A stretch of 64,000 nucleotides of DNA from Thioclava atlantica. GTDB taxonomy: Bacteria > Pseudomonadota > Alphaproteobacteria > Rhodobacterales > Rhodobacteraceae. The stretch lies in NCBI RefSeq assembly GCF_000737065.1, contig NZ_AQRC01000002.1, positions 124,001-188,000 of the forward strand, written 5' to 3'. Positions 8,612 through 17,347 of this stretch are shown here, piece by piece. Within the stretch, counting starts at the first letter, position 1. Every line of letters starts with the position of its first letter. The notes under the pieces were generated by a model, which was given only the letters and a program-made list of their open reading frames with translations, ran no database searches and was not told where the DNA came from. A program made the position numbers and the translations under genes.

Positions 8612-9682
8612 TCAACCCTCGGCGGGGAAGAGATGCGCCTGAGCAGGGTCGAATTCGAGATCGACGCGCTGGCCCGGCTCGAAGACCAGATCCTCGCCGA
8701 AGGCCGCGATCATCGTCGTGCCGTCGCGCATGGTCAGATCGACCACCGTCTCGCTGCCGAGCCGCTCGACGAGCGCGACCGTGCCATGCAGGCTTCCCTG
8801 ATCCGGGGCGCAGGCGGTGACATGCTGTGGCCGGATGCCGAGCTCCGCGGGCGCGCCCGCGACCAGCCTCTGCCCCCGCAAGGGCACGGTGACCGGCTCC
8901 ATCGCGGTCGCGGCGACCTTCGCGTGATCGCCATCGGCCTCGAGCACCTCGACCGCTAGGAAATTCATCGAGGGCGCGCCGAGGAACCCGGCGACGAACC
9001 TGTTGGCGGGGTTGTGATAAAGCTCCATCGGAGCGCCCGCCTGCATCACCTTGCCATCGCGCAGCACCACGATCTTGTCGGCCAGCGTCATCGCCTCGAC
9101 CTGATCGTGGGTGACGTAGATCATCGTCGCTCCGAGCTGCTTGTGCAGCTTGCCGATCTCCATGCGCATATCCATCCGCAGCGCCGCGTCGAGGTTCGAG
9201 AGCGGTTCGTCGAACAGGAAGACCGAGGGGCTGCGCACGATGGCACGGCCGATCGCGACGCGCTGGCGCTGACCGCCCGAAAGCTGGCTCGGCCGCCGAT
9301 CGAGCAGATGCTCCATCTGCAGGATTTCGGCGGCGCGCTGCACCTTCTCGGCCTTCTCCGCCTTTGACGCGCCCGCGATGGTCAGGCCGAAGGCCATGTT
9401 CTCGCGCACGCTCATATGCGGGAAGATCGCGTAGCTCTGGAACACCATCGCAACGCCCCGCTCGCGCGGCTGAACGTCGTTGACGCGCTTGCCGTCGATC
9501 TCGAGCGTGCCGCCGGTGATGTCCTCGAGCCCCGCGATCATCCGCAGAAGCGTCGATTTCCCGCAGCCCGAAGGGCCGACGAAGACGCAAAACTCGCCAT
9601 CCGCGATGTCGATATCGACGCCCTTGATGACCTCGTGCCCGCCATAGGATTTGTGCAGGTTGCGCAGCGTGATCGCGCCCAT
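8612..9682 (-). CDS. Sugar ABC transporter ATPase (MalK/UgpC family)
   Basis: This 356-residue ATPase energises the sugar importer encoded upstream. It has Walker A (GPSGCGKST, near residue 38), the signature LSGGQRQRVAIGRAI (near 134), Walker B (VFLFDEPLSNLDA, near 154) and the H-loop (YVTHDQVEAM). A C-terminal OB-type regulatory region follows, giving the length of MalK, UgpC and AglK proteins. It starts just after the hydrolase stop and is the last gene of the LacI-headed operon. No other gene follows in this direction, so it probably ends the transcript. Confidence 0.93.
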   Translation of the reverse strand: MGAITLRNLHKSYGGHEVIKGVDIDIADGEFCVFVGPSGCGKSTLLRMIAGLEDITGGTLEIDGKRVNDVQPRERGVAMVFQSYAIFPHMSVRENMAFGLTIAGASKAEKAEKVQRAAEILQMEHLLDRRPSQLSGGQRQRVAIGRAIVRSPSVFLFDEPLSNLDAALRMDMRMEIGKLHKQLGATMIYVTHDQVEAMTLADKIVVLRDGKVMQAGAPMELYHNPANRFVAGFLGAPSMNFLAVEVLEADGDHAKVAATAMEPVTVPLRGQRLVAGAPAELGIRPQHVTACAPDQGSLHGTVALVERLGSETVVDLTMRDGTTMIAAFGEDLVFEPGQRVDLEFDPAQAHLFPAEG

Positions 9683-9683
9683 C

Positions 9684-10676
9684 TCAGCGCCCTCCCCGTT
9701 CGCTGCCCGCGCCGAGCGACAGATAGCCTTCCGCATCGACCAGAACCGGTTCCGGGTCGCGCACATGGCCTACGAAATTCTCGCGCCCGTTATCGTCGAA
9801 ACCCATGATCACGAGCCCCTCTTCGGTCTCGAGGATCCGCGCGGCATAGCGGCGGCAGGGCAGCGCCCCGTCGAGGAAGCCCGGCGCGATGCGCCACGGC
9901 CCGCGCGGGTTTTCCGCCATCAGGTAGTGATTGCCGGTCACCGGGGTCATTCCGGTCTCGGCGATCCGGCCCTCCGACCAATGCTCGGCCGCGGTGCAGA
10001 ACAGGCAATACCAGCGTCCCTTCGCCTCGAAGACCTGCGGCACTTCGAGCTGGCCGTAGCCGCCGACGAAAACCGGCGGCTGCAGGTCCCAGTGGATCAG
10101 GGCGGACGAGGTGGCGAAACCGACCGCGCCCGCCGCGTTCGCCTCTTCGATCCCGGCGGCGCGGGCGGTGAAATACATCAGCCACCCGTCGCCCTCGGGA
10201 TCGCGCATCACCCAGGGGTCGCGCATCGCCCGGTCGTGCCAATGGCCGCGCATATGCTCGGCCTCGTAATATCTCGCATTGGGCCCGGTCAGATCGAGAC
10301 AGGGCCCGTCCCCCACACGCTCCCAGTTGTGCAGATCGTGCGAGGTGGCGTGGCCGATGCGCTGATAGAGCCCCTGCTCGGCGCTGCCGCCGCCGGTATA
10401 GAACAGGTGCCACAGCCCCGCATCGTCGCGCATCACCGACCCGGTCCATGTCACCATGTCGTCCCAGGCGGGCGCGGGCGCGGGCGCCAGCGAGGTGCCC
10501 AGATGCTGCCAGCTGACCAGATCGTCCGACACGGCATGACCCTGGCGGACGTTGAAATGGCGCAGGTCCGGATCGCCCAGGGATTTGTCCGCCTTGAGAT
10601 AGAAGGCATGCCAGCGTTCGCCGTCATGGGCGTACCAGCTGTCCCAGATCCACTGTTTGTCGAGTGCGAGAACCAT
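9684..10676 (-). CDS. GH32/GH68/GH43-like five-bladed propeller glycoside hydrolase
   Basis: This 330-residue protein carries motifs of the GH-J/GH-F beta-propeller clans. It has an N-terminal Asp in WIWDSWY (D12), the transition-state RDP (residues 152-154) and a Glu in LEVPQVF (E211), which would be the acid/base. No signal peptide is seen, so it likely acts in the cytoplasm on an imported oligosaccharide, for example a fructoside. That substrate guess rests on the GH32-like motif pattern. It lies between the permease genes and the ATPase gene, where rhizobial agl operons carry their glucosidase. GH43 is an alternative family. Confidence 0.65.
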   Translation of the reverse strand: MVLALDKQWIWDSWYAHDGERWHAFYLKADKSLGDPDLRHFNVRQGHAVSDDLVSWQHLGTSLAPAPAPAWDDMVTWTGSVMRDDAGLWHLFYTGGGSAEQGLYQRIGHATSHDLHNWERVGDGPCLDLTGPNARYYEAEHMRGHWHDRAMRDPWVMRDPEGDGWLMYFTARAAGIEEANAAGAVGFATSSALIHWDLQPPVFVGGYGQLEVPQVFEAKGRWYCLFCTAAEHWSEGRIAETGMTPVTGNHYLMAENPRGPWRIAPGFLDGALPCRRYAARILETEEGLVIMGFDDNGRENFVGHVRDPEPVLVDAEGYLSLGAGSERGGR

Positions 10677-10682
10677 GTCGAG

Positions 10683-11561
10683 TTATCCTTTCACGCCGGT
10701 CGAGGCGATGGAGGCAATGAATGCGCGTTGAAGAACGAGGTAGAAGGCGAGGACCGGCACCGTGATCAGCGTCAGGTAGGCCATGATCTCGCCCCAGGCG
10801 GGGCTGAGCTGGAAGAAATACTGCAGCCCCACCATCACCGGCCGGTAGGTCTCCTGCTGGACCACGATCAGCGGCCAGAGATACTGGTTGTACATCACGA
10901 GGAACTTGAGGATGGCGGCGGTGGCGATGACGGGGCCCGAAAGCGGCATCACGACCCGCAGGTAGATCTGGAACCAGCTGGCCCCCTCGACCCGCGCGGC
11001 CTCGATAAGTTCGCCCGGCAAACCCTTGAAGTACTGGACGAACAGGAAGATCGTCAGCCCGTCCGCGATCCACGGGATGATCTGCACGCGGTAGCTGTCG
11101 AGCCAGCCCCATTCGAGCCCGTTGAGCCCGATCCAGGGCAGCTTCGACACTTCCAGCAGCAGCGGGATCGCGATCGTCTCGAAAGGCACGATCAGCGTCG
11201 CGAGGATGAGCGAGAGCACCACGTTGCGCCCGCGCCAGTGCAGAAAGACGAAGGAGAACCCGGCCATCGAGCAGACCAGCAGCGACAGCAGCACCGTGGT
11301 TCCGGTGACGAAGACCGAATTGAACACGAAAAGCCCCACCGGCGCGCGCTCGAAAGCGCCCGCGTAGTTCTTCAGGCTCAGATCGCCGACAGGCAGGAAG
11401 GCGCGCAGGCTCGAGGTGTCGGCCAGAAGCTGGTGGTCGGATTTCAGGCTCGACATCACCATGAAGAGCAGCGGAAAGATGAAGATCACCGCGATCAGGA
11501 TCAGCACGAGATAGCGTACGATCAGGCGCAGGCGGTGCGTGTCGGATTGGATCGCAGCCAT
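10683..11561 (-). CDS. Sugar ABC transporter permease (MalG/AglG type)
   Basis: This 292-residue inner-membrane protein has about six membrane helices. It begins with a cytoplasmic tail and a long first helix (LVLILIAVIFIFPLLFMVMSS). The EAA loop for ATPase contact (ELIEAARVEGASWFQIYLRV) is near residue 187. It ends in the typical QRAFIASIASTGVKG. The ATG overlaps closely with the end of the upstream permease. With its partner it would form the sugar channel. Confidence 0.92.
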   Translation of the reverse strand: MAAIQSDTHRLRLIVRYLVLILIAVIFIFPLLFMVMSSLKSDHQLLADTSSLRAFLPVGDLSLKNYAGAFERAPVGLFVFNSVFVTGTTVLLSLLVCSMAGFSFVFLHWRGRNVVLSLILATLIVPFETIAIPLLLEVSKLPWIGLNGLEWGWLDSYRVQIIPWIADGLTIFLFVQYFKGLPGELIEAARVEGASWFQIYLRVVMPLSGPVIATAAILKFLVMYNQYLWPLIVVQQETYRPVMVGLQYFFQLSPAWGEIMAYLTLITVPVLAFYLVLQRAFIASIASTGVKG

Positions 11562-11562
11562 G

Positions 11563-12630
11563 TCAGCGCTCCCGGGTCAGCCAGCGTTGCAGAAGCGAGA
11601 TCGTGAGCACGATCACGAAGAGGATCACCGAGATCGTCGAGCCGCCCGCGATATCCTGCAGCCCGTAGCCGCGCTGCACCGCCTGGAAGACCAGCGACTG
11701 GGTGGAATCGAGCGGACCGCCCTTGGTCATCACGTCGATCTGGGTGAAGAGCGCGAAGGCCTGCATCGTGATCACGATCAGCACCAGAACCGCGGCATGG
11801 CGCAGCCCCGGCCATGTCACGTAGCGGAAGGTCTGCCATTTCGAGGCCCCCTCGATCGCCGCCGCCTCGTAGAGCGTGGGCGAGATCGTCTGCAGCCCGG
11901 CGAGCCAGATCACCATATGGAACCCGACCGCCTGCCAGATCGACATCGCGATGATCGACCCGAGCGCGGTATCGGGATTGCCGAGCCAGTCGACGGGCCG
12001 GAAATGCCCCCAACTGAGCGCGGCGAGCATGTTGTTGAGCAGCCCGTCATGGCCGTCATAGATGAACCGCCACAACAGCGAGACGACGACGATCGAGACC
12101 ACGACGGGCATGAAATAGATCGCCCGGAAGATCGTGATCCCGCGAAGCCTCTGGTTGATCAGAAGCGCGAGGCCGAGCGCGAATCCCGCCTGCAGCGGCG
12201 CCACGATCAGGACGAAGAGGCAGGTGTTGAACAGCGCCTTCATGAAGACCACGTCGCTCGCGATCACCACATGCGCCTTGTCGCCGCCGGTCCAGCGGAA
12301 CCATTCCCGCATCCCGCGATATTGCGGGTAGTCGGGATTGCGGGTGACGCTGCGCACGCGGGGAAATTCCGGCCGACCTTCCGCATCGCGTTCGATCGCC
12401 CCGCCCGCGTCGCGCTTGGCATCGAGCGTGACCACCGCGAGCCCCAGCAGATCGCGGTAGTTCTCGAGCCCGACATAACGGGTCGCATTGGGCGAGATCA
12501 GCCGCTGGTTGGTCAGCGAGAAGCCGAAGGCGAGGAAGAAGGGAAGGATGATGAAGGCGAAGATCAGCGTGATCCCCGGCAAGGCGAAAGCCCATCCCGC
12601 CCGGTTGGAGGAGGTCAGCGACGAGCGCAT
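11563..12630 (-). CDS. Sugar ABC transporter permease (MalF/AglF type)
   Basis: This 355-residue inner-membrane permease has an EAA loop (LYEAAAIEGASKWQTFRYVTW, near residue 252). It is longer than usual because a periplasmic insertion of about 70 residues (roughly 60-130, rich in charged residues) follows the first helix. That feature is shared with AglF-type proteins. It is the first membrane gene after the binding protein, separated from it by a stable hairpin. Confidence 0.92.
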   Translation of the reverse strand: MRSSLTSSNRAGWAFALPGITLIFAFIILPFFLAFGFSLTNQRLISPNATRYVGLENYRDLLGLAVVTLDAKRDAGGAIERDAEGRPEFPRVRSVTRNPDYPQYRGMREWFRWTGGDKAHVVIASDVVFMKALFNTCLFVLIVAPLQAGFALGLALLINQRLRGITIFRAIYFMPVVVSIVVVSLLWRFIYDGHDGLLNNMLAALSWGHFRPVDWLGNPDTALGSIIAMSIWQAVGFHMVIWLAGLQTISPTLYEAAAIEGASKWQTFRYVTWPGLRHAAVLVLIVITMQAFALFTQIDVMTKGGPLDSTQSLVFQAVQRGYGLQDIAGGSTISVILFVIVLTISLLQRWLTRER

Positions 12631-12660
12631 GGCTCTGGCTCCCAGTCAGAGGAAAAGCGA

Positions 12661-12684
12661 GGGCCGCCGCGCCAACGGCGGCCC
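12661..12684 (-). terminator. Hairpin between sugar-binding protein and permease genes
   Basis: A perfect 9-bp stem (GGGCCGCCG/CGGCGGCCC) with a 6-nt loop is followed leftwards by CTCGCTTTTCC. It probably stabilises the binding-protein mRNA end or partly terminates transcription before the permease genes. Confidence 0.55.
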
Positions 12685-12701
12685 CGGTTCGTTTGCAGCG
12701 A

Positions 12702-13964
12702 TCAGTGCGTCTTGTAGCCGTCGTTGCGCTTGATATCGGCGTCGATCTGGTCGACCGCGGCATCAAGCGTATCGGCCACGTCGGCCCCGTCCGCGATATC
12801 GGCGGCCGCTTTCTGGAAGACCTTCGATTCAACCACATAGCCAGGCGTGACCGGACGCTTCTTGGCCTGCGCCTGCGAAAGCCCGAAGAACACCGCGAGC
12901 GGACCGCCCTCCTTGTAGTTCTCGGTCATCTGCGCGGCCGATTTCGTGGCCGGGATCAGCCCGATCGCATCGGAGAAGGCCGCCAGATACTTGTCCTGCG
13001 TCGCGAACTTGATGAAATCGGCCGCGCCGTCGGCATGTTTCGAGGCCGCCGAGATCCCGAATTGCCACGAGCCGCCGCCGATGGTGGAGCCGTTGCCGAA
13101 ATCGGGCGCGGGCAGGAATTCGACATCCTCGACCTTGGCCATCGTCTTGACCGCGTTCCAGTTGCCGTTCCACGAGAAGGCGTATTTCCCGTCGATGAAG
13201 CCGTTCTCGTGATCGGCCGGGTCCTCGCTGGTGCCGGGCGCATAGCCGTTCTTGAACATCGACTGCCACCAGTCGCCCCAGGCCAGCGCCGCATCGCCGT
13301 TGAGCACGCCATCCGCGCTCTGGTAGTCGGTGCGGTCGATCAGGTCGCCGCCGAAGGATTGCAGGAAGGGCAGGAAGGCATAGGGATACCATTCGCCCTT
13401 GTCCGACATGCCCAGATCGATCGCGGCGTCGAATTTGCCGCTTTCCTTCGCCGCTTTCATCGCGGCCATGAACTCGTCCTTGCTCCAGGGCTTGTCGAGG
13501 GTCGGCGTGCGCAGGCCCAGCTCCTCCATGGTCGACTTGCGCGCATAGAGCGCCACGGCCGCATCCCACAGCCCGATCGAATAGAGCTTGCCGTCATAGA
13601 TGCCCTTGGTGCCGGGCAGGAAATCCTTGAACTGCGCCGCGTCGATCGGCAGCGGCTGCAGATAGCCCGACCAGGCCCAGTTCGGCATGATCGGGCCGTC
13701 CATGTCGAGGATATCGGGCAGATTTCCGGCCAGCGCCGCCGCGGTCACGGAGTCGTTGTAGCTGTTTTGCGGGAAGCTCTCGAGTTCGACCTTCCAGTCC
13801 GACTGGCTCGCGTTGAAATCGTCGATGATCTGGTTGATCAGCGCGCTCTCCACCTTGTTGCCCGCGCCGTGATACCACATCGTCAGAGTGGTCTGCGCGA
13901 AGGCAGCACTTGAAAACCCGGTGGCGGCGATCAGCGCCCCGGCCGTGAGGTTCAGCATTTTCAT
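12702..13964 (-). CDS. Periplasmic sugar-binding protein of ABC transporter
   Basis: This 420-residue extracellular solute-binding protein (family 1) has a Sec signal (MLNLTAGALIAATGFSSAAFAQ) and the mature start TTLTMWYHG. The ATG at 13962-13964 is six bases from GGAGG; another ATG two codons upstream touches the ribosome site and is unlikely. It comes two bases after the LacI-regulator stop, so regulator and transporter are one transcript. The sugar is unknown; the co-encoded GH32-like enzyme suggests a sucrose- or fructan-like oligosaccharide. Confidence 0.9.
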   Translation of the reverse strand: MKMLNLTAGALIAATGFSSAAFAQTTLTMWYHGAGNKVESALINQIIDDFNASQSDWKVELESFPQNSYNDSVTAAALAGNLPDILDMDGPIMPNWAWSGYLQPLPIDAAQFKDFLPGTKGIYDGKLYSIGLWDAAVALYARKSTMEELGLRTPTLDKPWSKDEFMAAMKAAKESGKFDAAIDLGMSDKGEWYPYAFLPFLQSFGGDLIDRTDYQSADGVLNGDAALAWGDWWQSMFKNGYAPGTSEDPADHENGFIDGKYAFSWNGNWNAVKTMAKVEDVEFLPAPDFGNGSTIGGGSWQFGISAASKHADGAADFIKFATQDKYLAAFSDAIGLIPATKSAAQMTENYKEGGPLAVFFGLSQAQAKKRPVTPGYVVESKVFQKAAADIADGADVADTLDAAVDQIDADIKRNDGYKTH

Positions 13965-13966
13965 TG

Positions 13967-15037
13967 TCATCCTCCCTTGGACGTCTGGCTTTCTGGTTCG
14001 AGATCGATCACGGAGGAGCGCCAGAATACACGTCCCGCCACACGCACCGGGGTGCTCGGACGGGGTGTCTCCTTCGCGATGAGGGACAGCAGAAGCTCGG
14101 CCGCGCGGCGCCCCATTTCGGCGTAGGGCAGCTCGACCGTGCTCAGCGAGGGAAAGAGGGTTTCGGCGATGGCGCGGTAATTATCGAACCCGGCGACCGA
14201 GATTTCCTCGGGCACCCGGATCCCGCGGGTGCGCAGCAACCCGTAGAGACGCATCGCCATCTCGTCATTGCCGCAGCAGATGACCGTGGGGCGCTCGGGC
14301 AGTTGCAGCAGCCGGTCGAGCGCGCCGTCGAGGCAACGGTGCTCGGCATCCTCGGCCAGCTCGTAGCCCTTGCCGACCAGATCGGGATCGAAGGGAATGC
14401 CCGCCGCCTCCAGCGCCTCGCGATAGCCCTCGATGCGCAGCGCGGTCGCGTCCATGACCCGGTCGAGCGTGAGATAGGCGATGCGGCGGTGACCATGCGC
14501 GATCAGGCGCTCGACCAGCGCGCGCTGGCACGTCCGGTCATCGGGGAGCACCGCCGGCGTCCCCGCCCCGTCATAGCAATTGGCCAGAACCAGCGGGCAA
14601 TCCTGCGTGGCGGCCTCGAACGCCACCTTCTTGTGGTGATCCGCGACATAGATCAGCCCCTCCACGCGGTGTTGCTGGAAGGTGCGGATCAGCGAGGGGA
14701 CCTTCTCGACCCGCCCCCCGGTATCGGCGATCATCAGCGTCAGGTCGCGGCTCGCGATCACCTGCTGGATGCCCTGCACGATGAAGAGATCGGGAAGCCC
14801 CTTGGGCTCGACGAGTTCCGGCGTGCGCGAGATCGCCCCGGTGATCAGCCCGATCAGCCCGGAGCGGTTCGAGCGCATCATCCGTGCGGCATTCGAAGGG
14901 ATGTAGCCAAGCTGCGCGATCGCGGCCTCGACCTTCTCGCGGGTCGTCTCGCCCACCGGCGCATCGCCGTTGATCACCCGCGACACGGTCTTGGGCGATA
15001 CGCCCGCCACTTTCGCCACATCATAGATCGTCGCCAT
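13967..15037 (-). CDS. LacI-family transcriptional regulator
   Basis: This 356-residue repressor begins MATIYDVAKVAGVSPKTVSRVING, a textbook LacI DNA-binding head, followed by a periplasmic-binding-like effector domain. The ATG at 15035-15037 follows GAGGAGAG. It is the first gene of the sugar operon, and two near-identical operator-like palindromes lie 62-99 bp upstream, so autoregulation of the whole operon is likely. The gene order matches rhizobial aglR-EFGAK, with a different hydrolase. Confidence 0.93.
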   Translation of the reverse strand: MATIYDVAKVAGVSPKTVSRVINGDAPVGETTREKVEAAIAQLGYIPSNAARMMRSNRSGLIGLITGAISRTPELVEPKGLPDLFIVQGIQQVIASRDLTLMIADTGGRVEKVPSLIRTFQQHRVEGLIYVADHHKKVAFEAATQDCPLVLANCYDGAGTPAVLPDDRTCQRALVERLIAHGHRRIAYLTLDRVMDATALRIEGYREALEAAGIPFDPDLVGKGYELAEDAEHRCLDGALDRLLQLPERPTVICCGNDEMAMRLYGLLRTRGIRVPEEISVAGFDNYRAIAETLFPSLSTVELPYAEMGRRAAELLLSLIAKETPRPSTPVRVAGRVFWRSSVIDLEPESQTSKGG

Positions 15038-15098
15038 TGCCCGGCTCTCCTCCCGCCAAGGGCTGAACGCCTCCGTCCACCCTCGAGACATTCGCTAA

Positions 15099-15136
15099 GA
15101 CATCGATGTCATAACCCAGTCATGACATCGGTGTCA
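15099..15136. promoter_or_regulatory. Tandem LacI-type operators upstream of the sugar operon
   Basis: GACATCGATGTC (15099-15110) is a perfect 12-bp palindrome, and GACATCGGTGTC (15124-15135) differs from it at one base. Their centres are 25 bp apart. The even symmetry with a central CG is what LacI/GalR repressors recognise, and both lie just before the LacI-family gene. They are probably its own operators. Confidence 0.75.
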
Positions 15137-15222
15137 ATTGTCGGGACATGGGTGAGGCTCCGGGCGAGAGACCGGTCCGGGAAAGCCTTGGAACCGGAGG
15201 GGAAACGCCCCGCGGCCGTGGC

Positions 15223-15810
15223 TCAGAAGGTGGGCGGGGTGTTGACCCAGAGGATCCGCGTCGTGCCGTCGAAGGTGTTGCGGTAGCTGTGCGGAAGCTC
15301 GGAGGAGAAATAGAAGGAATCACCCTGGGCGAGCGAAATGAGCTCGCCATCGACGCAGAGTTCCGCAGAGCCCTCGATCACGTAGCCGATCTCCTCGCCC
15401 TCGTGATGGATGTCGCCGCCGCTGTCGGCGCCGGGCTCGAGCGTGTGGATATTCGCGTCGAGCATCGTGCCCGGATAGGTCGGCGAGAGACGCTCGATGA
15501 AGATCGCGGGCTGGTCGCTGCGCCGGCGCACCATCACCGAGGGACGCTCGCCGCTGCGATAGAGGCTGACCCCCTCCCCGCCGGCTTCCGAAAACAGCCG
15601 CACGATCGAGGTGCCGAGCGCCGAGGTGATCTGATGGAGGGACTTGAGCGAGGGCGAGGCCTGCTCGTTTTCGATCTTCGAGAGCATCGAGAGCGAGCAT
15701 CCCGCCGTGTCCGCCAGCGCCCGCAGCGTCAGTCCCTGCCTCTGTCTTTCCGCACGGAGTCTGGCACCCAAATCATTGATCGGCGAAAGCTTCACGGTCT
15801 CTTTATTCAT
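15223..15810 (-). CDS. XRE-family regulator with C-terminal cupin domain
   Basis: This 195-residue protein pairs an N-terminal helix-turn-helix (LRALADTAGCSLSMLSKIENE, about residues 30-50) with a C-terminal cupin (HHEGEEIGYVIEGSAEL, about 130-146) that should bind a small ligand. PuuR-type regulators of amine and amino-acid catabolism share this layout. The ATG at 15808-15810 is favoured over one five codons upstream. It is divergent from the second Liv operon, with a perfect palindrome in the shared intergenic region, and is the likely regulator of that operon. Confidence 0.88.
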   Translation of the reverse strand: MNKETVKLSPINDLGARLRAERQRQGLTLRALADTAGCSLSMLSKIENEQASPSLKSLHQITSALGTSIVRLFSEAGGEGVSLYRSGERPSVMVRRRSDQPAIFIERLSPTYPGTMLDANIHTLEPGADSGGDIHHEGEEIGYVIEGSAELCVDGELISLAQGDSFYFSSELPHSYRNTFDGTTRILWVNTPPTF

Positions 15811-15987
15811 TCGTCTCACTCGCAATCCCCGCAGCTAGAATTAGAGGATTTTCCCTCACCATCCAACAAAAAGCATCCCCGCATGCCGCTCCATGCCGGG
15901 TCAATCCGACGTCATTTACGCGCAAAGCTCGCGCAAAGTTTAATCAAAGTGAAAATCCGGCGCGTTTTTCGGTCGCTCCGCCCCTAA

Positions 15988-16004
15988 TTTGAATGACATT
16001 CAAA
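15988..16004. promoter_or_regulatory. 17-bp perfect palindrome, candidate operator of the XRE-cupin regulator
   Basis: TTTGAATGACATTCAAA has 8-bp arms around one central base. It lies in the 279-bp gap between the divergent XRE-cupin gene and the Liv binding-protein gene, about 86 bp before the latter's ATG. It stands out as AT-rich in a GC-rich region. Assignment to this regulator is inference from position. Confidence 0.6.
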
Positions 16005-16089
16005 CACCCTCCCGAACACTCGCTTCCCAGACAGCCGGGGTCGCGACCGGTGACGTCTCGTGAGCGAACCAACCGAAGGGAGACCTGCC

Positions 16090-17268
16090 ATGACCCGAAC
16101 CGCATCTCGCCGCACTGTCCTCGCCGCCGCTCTGACGGCCGCGCTTTCCATCAGCCTGACCACCCCGGCGCTCGCCAAGGAAACCGTCAAGCTCGGCTTC
16201 ATCGGCCCGCTCACCGGCGGCGTCTCGAATATGGGGCTCGGCGGGCGCAACTCGGCCGAACTGGCCGTGGACCTGCGCAACAAGGATGAAAACGCCAAAT
16301 ATGCCTACGAGCTCGTCCCGCTCGACGACGAATGCAAACCCAATGTCGGCGTTCAGGTCGCGACCAAGCTCGCGACCAATCGCGACGTGGCGGGCGCGGT
16401 GACGCATTACTGCTCGGCCGTCGCGATGGGCACGGTCGACATCTACCACAAGTTCAACCTGCCGATCATCGTCTGGGGCGCCGTCCTGCCCGACATCACC
16501 TATGGCAACGAGTACGCCGAGGTGCACCGTGTCAACGGCACGATGATCAACCAGAACGAGGTCGCCGCCGATTTCATGGTCGCACAGGGCTACAAGAGCT
16601 GGGCGATCATCCATGACACGACCGATTACGGCAAAGGCCACAACACCTATTTCACGAAGTTCCTGACCGAGAAGGGCGGCAAGATCCTGGGCACCTTCGG
16701 GGTGACCTCGGATCAGCAGGACTTCACCGCCGAGCTCACCAAGATCAAGGAGCTCAACCCCGATGTCGTCTATTTCGCGGGCCTCACGCCGCTTGCGGTG
16801 CGGATCCGCCAGCAGATGGACAAGCTCGGGATCGAGGCCGAGTTCCAGGGCGTGTCGGGAATGAAATCGGACGCCTATTTCGCCGGTCTGAGCGGCGATC
16901 TGGCCGAGGGGACCGTGACCTTCCTCGAAGGCGCGCCGGCGGCCAAGCTTCCGGGCGGGGCCTATTTCATGTCGGAATATGACAAGGCGGGCTTCGGCGA
17001 GAATTACGAGGCCTATGGTCCCTTCGCCTTCGCCGCGATGAACCTGCTGATCGACGCGGTGGAAAAGGTCGGCCCCGATCGCAAGGCGGTAACGAAATAT
17101 CTCGCCGACGTGAAGGATCACGAGTCGATCACCGGTCCGATCAGCTTCGACGATCATGGCCAGAACACCGTGGCGCTGATCACCAAATACGTCGCGCAGG
17201 ACGGCAAATGGGTTGTCTGGGAAGACAGCGAATATGCCTCCGGCAAGCGTCAGCTGAAGCACAAGTAA
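16090..17268 (+). CDS. Periplasmic substrate-binding protein of second Liv-type transporter
   Basis: This 392-residue protein has a signal peptide (SRRTVLAAALTAALSISL...ALA) and the type I binding fold (TVKLGFIGPLTGGVSNMGLG), as in LivJ/LivK-like proteins. The ATG has a GGGAG ribosome site. It heads a five-gene Liv operon that continues into an M20 peptidase and an amidase. These suggest the ligand may carry an amide or peptide-like bond, but this is inference. Confidence 0.92.
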   Translation: MTRTASRRTVLAAALTAALSISLTTPALAKETVKLGFIGPLTGGVSNMGLGGRNSAELAVDLRNKDENAKYAYELVPLDDECKPNVGVQVATKLATNRDVAGAVTHYCSAVAMGTVDIYHKFNLPIIVWGAVLPDITYGNEYAEVHRVNGTMINQNEVAADFMVAQGYKSWAIIHDTTDYGKGHNTYFTKFLTEKGGKILGTFGVTSDQQDFTAELTKIKELNPDVVYFAGLTPLAVRIRQQMDKLGIEAEFQGVSGMKSDAYFAGLSGDLAEGTVTFLEGAPAAKLPGGAYFMSEYDKAGFGENYEAYGPFAFAAMNLLIDAVEKVGPDRKAVTKYLADVKDHESITGPISFDDHGQNTVALITKYVAQDGKWVVWEDSEYASGKRQLKHK

Positions 17269-17285
17269 CCCACGCAAACACCGCA

Positions 17286-17323
17286 GGAGCGGCGCGCGCC
17301 TCCCCACCCGCGCGCGCCGCTCC
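17286..17323 (+). terminator. Hairpin between binding protein and livH of the second Liv operon
   Basis: A perfect 14-bp GC-rich stem (17286-17299 with 17310-17323) with a 10-nt loop occupies the 79-bp gap. The tract after it is CCGGCTCTTTCT, not a clean T-run, so mRNA stabilisation or partial termination are both possible. Confidence 0.55.
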
Positions 17324-17347
17324 CCGGCTCTTTCTGGAGGTCTTCCC

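Noticed and set aside
9684-10676. Alpha-glucosidase as in agl operons
   Set aside because: No GH13 motifs are present; the D/RDP/E pattern fits beta-propeller hydrolases instead.
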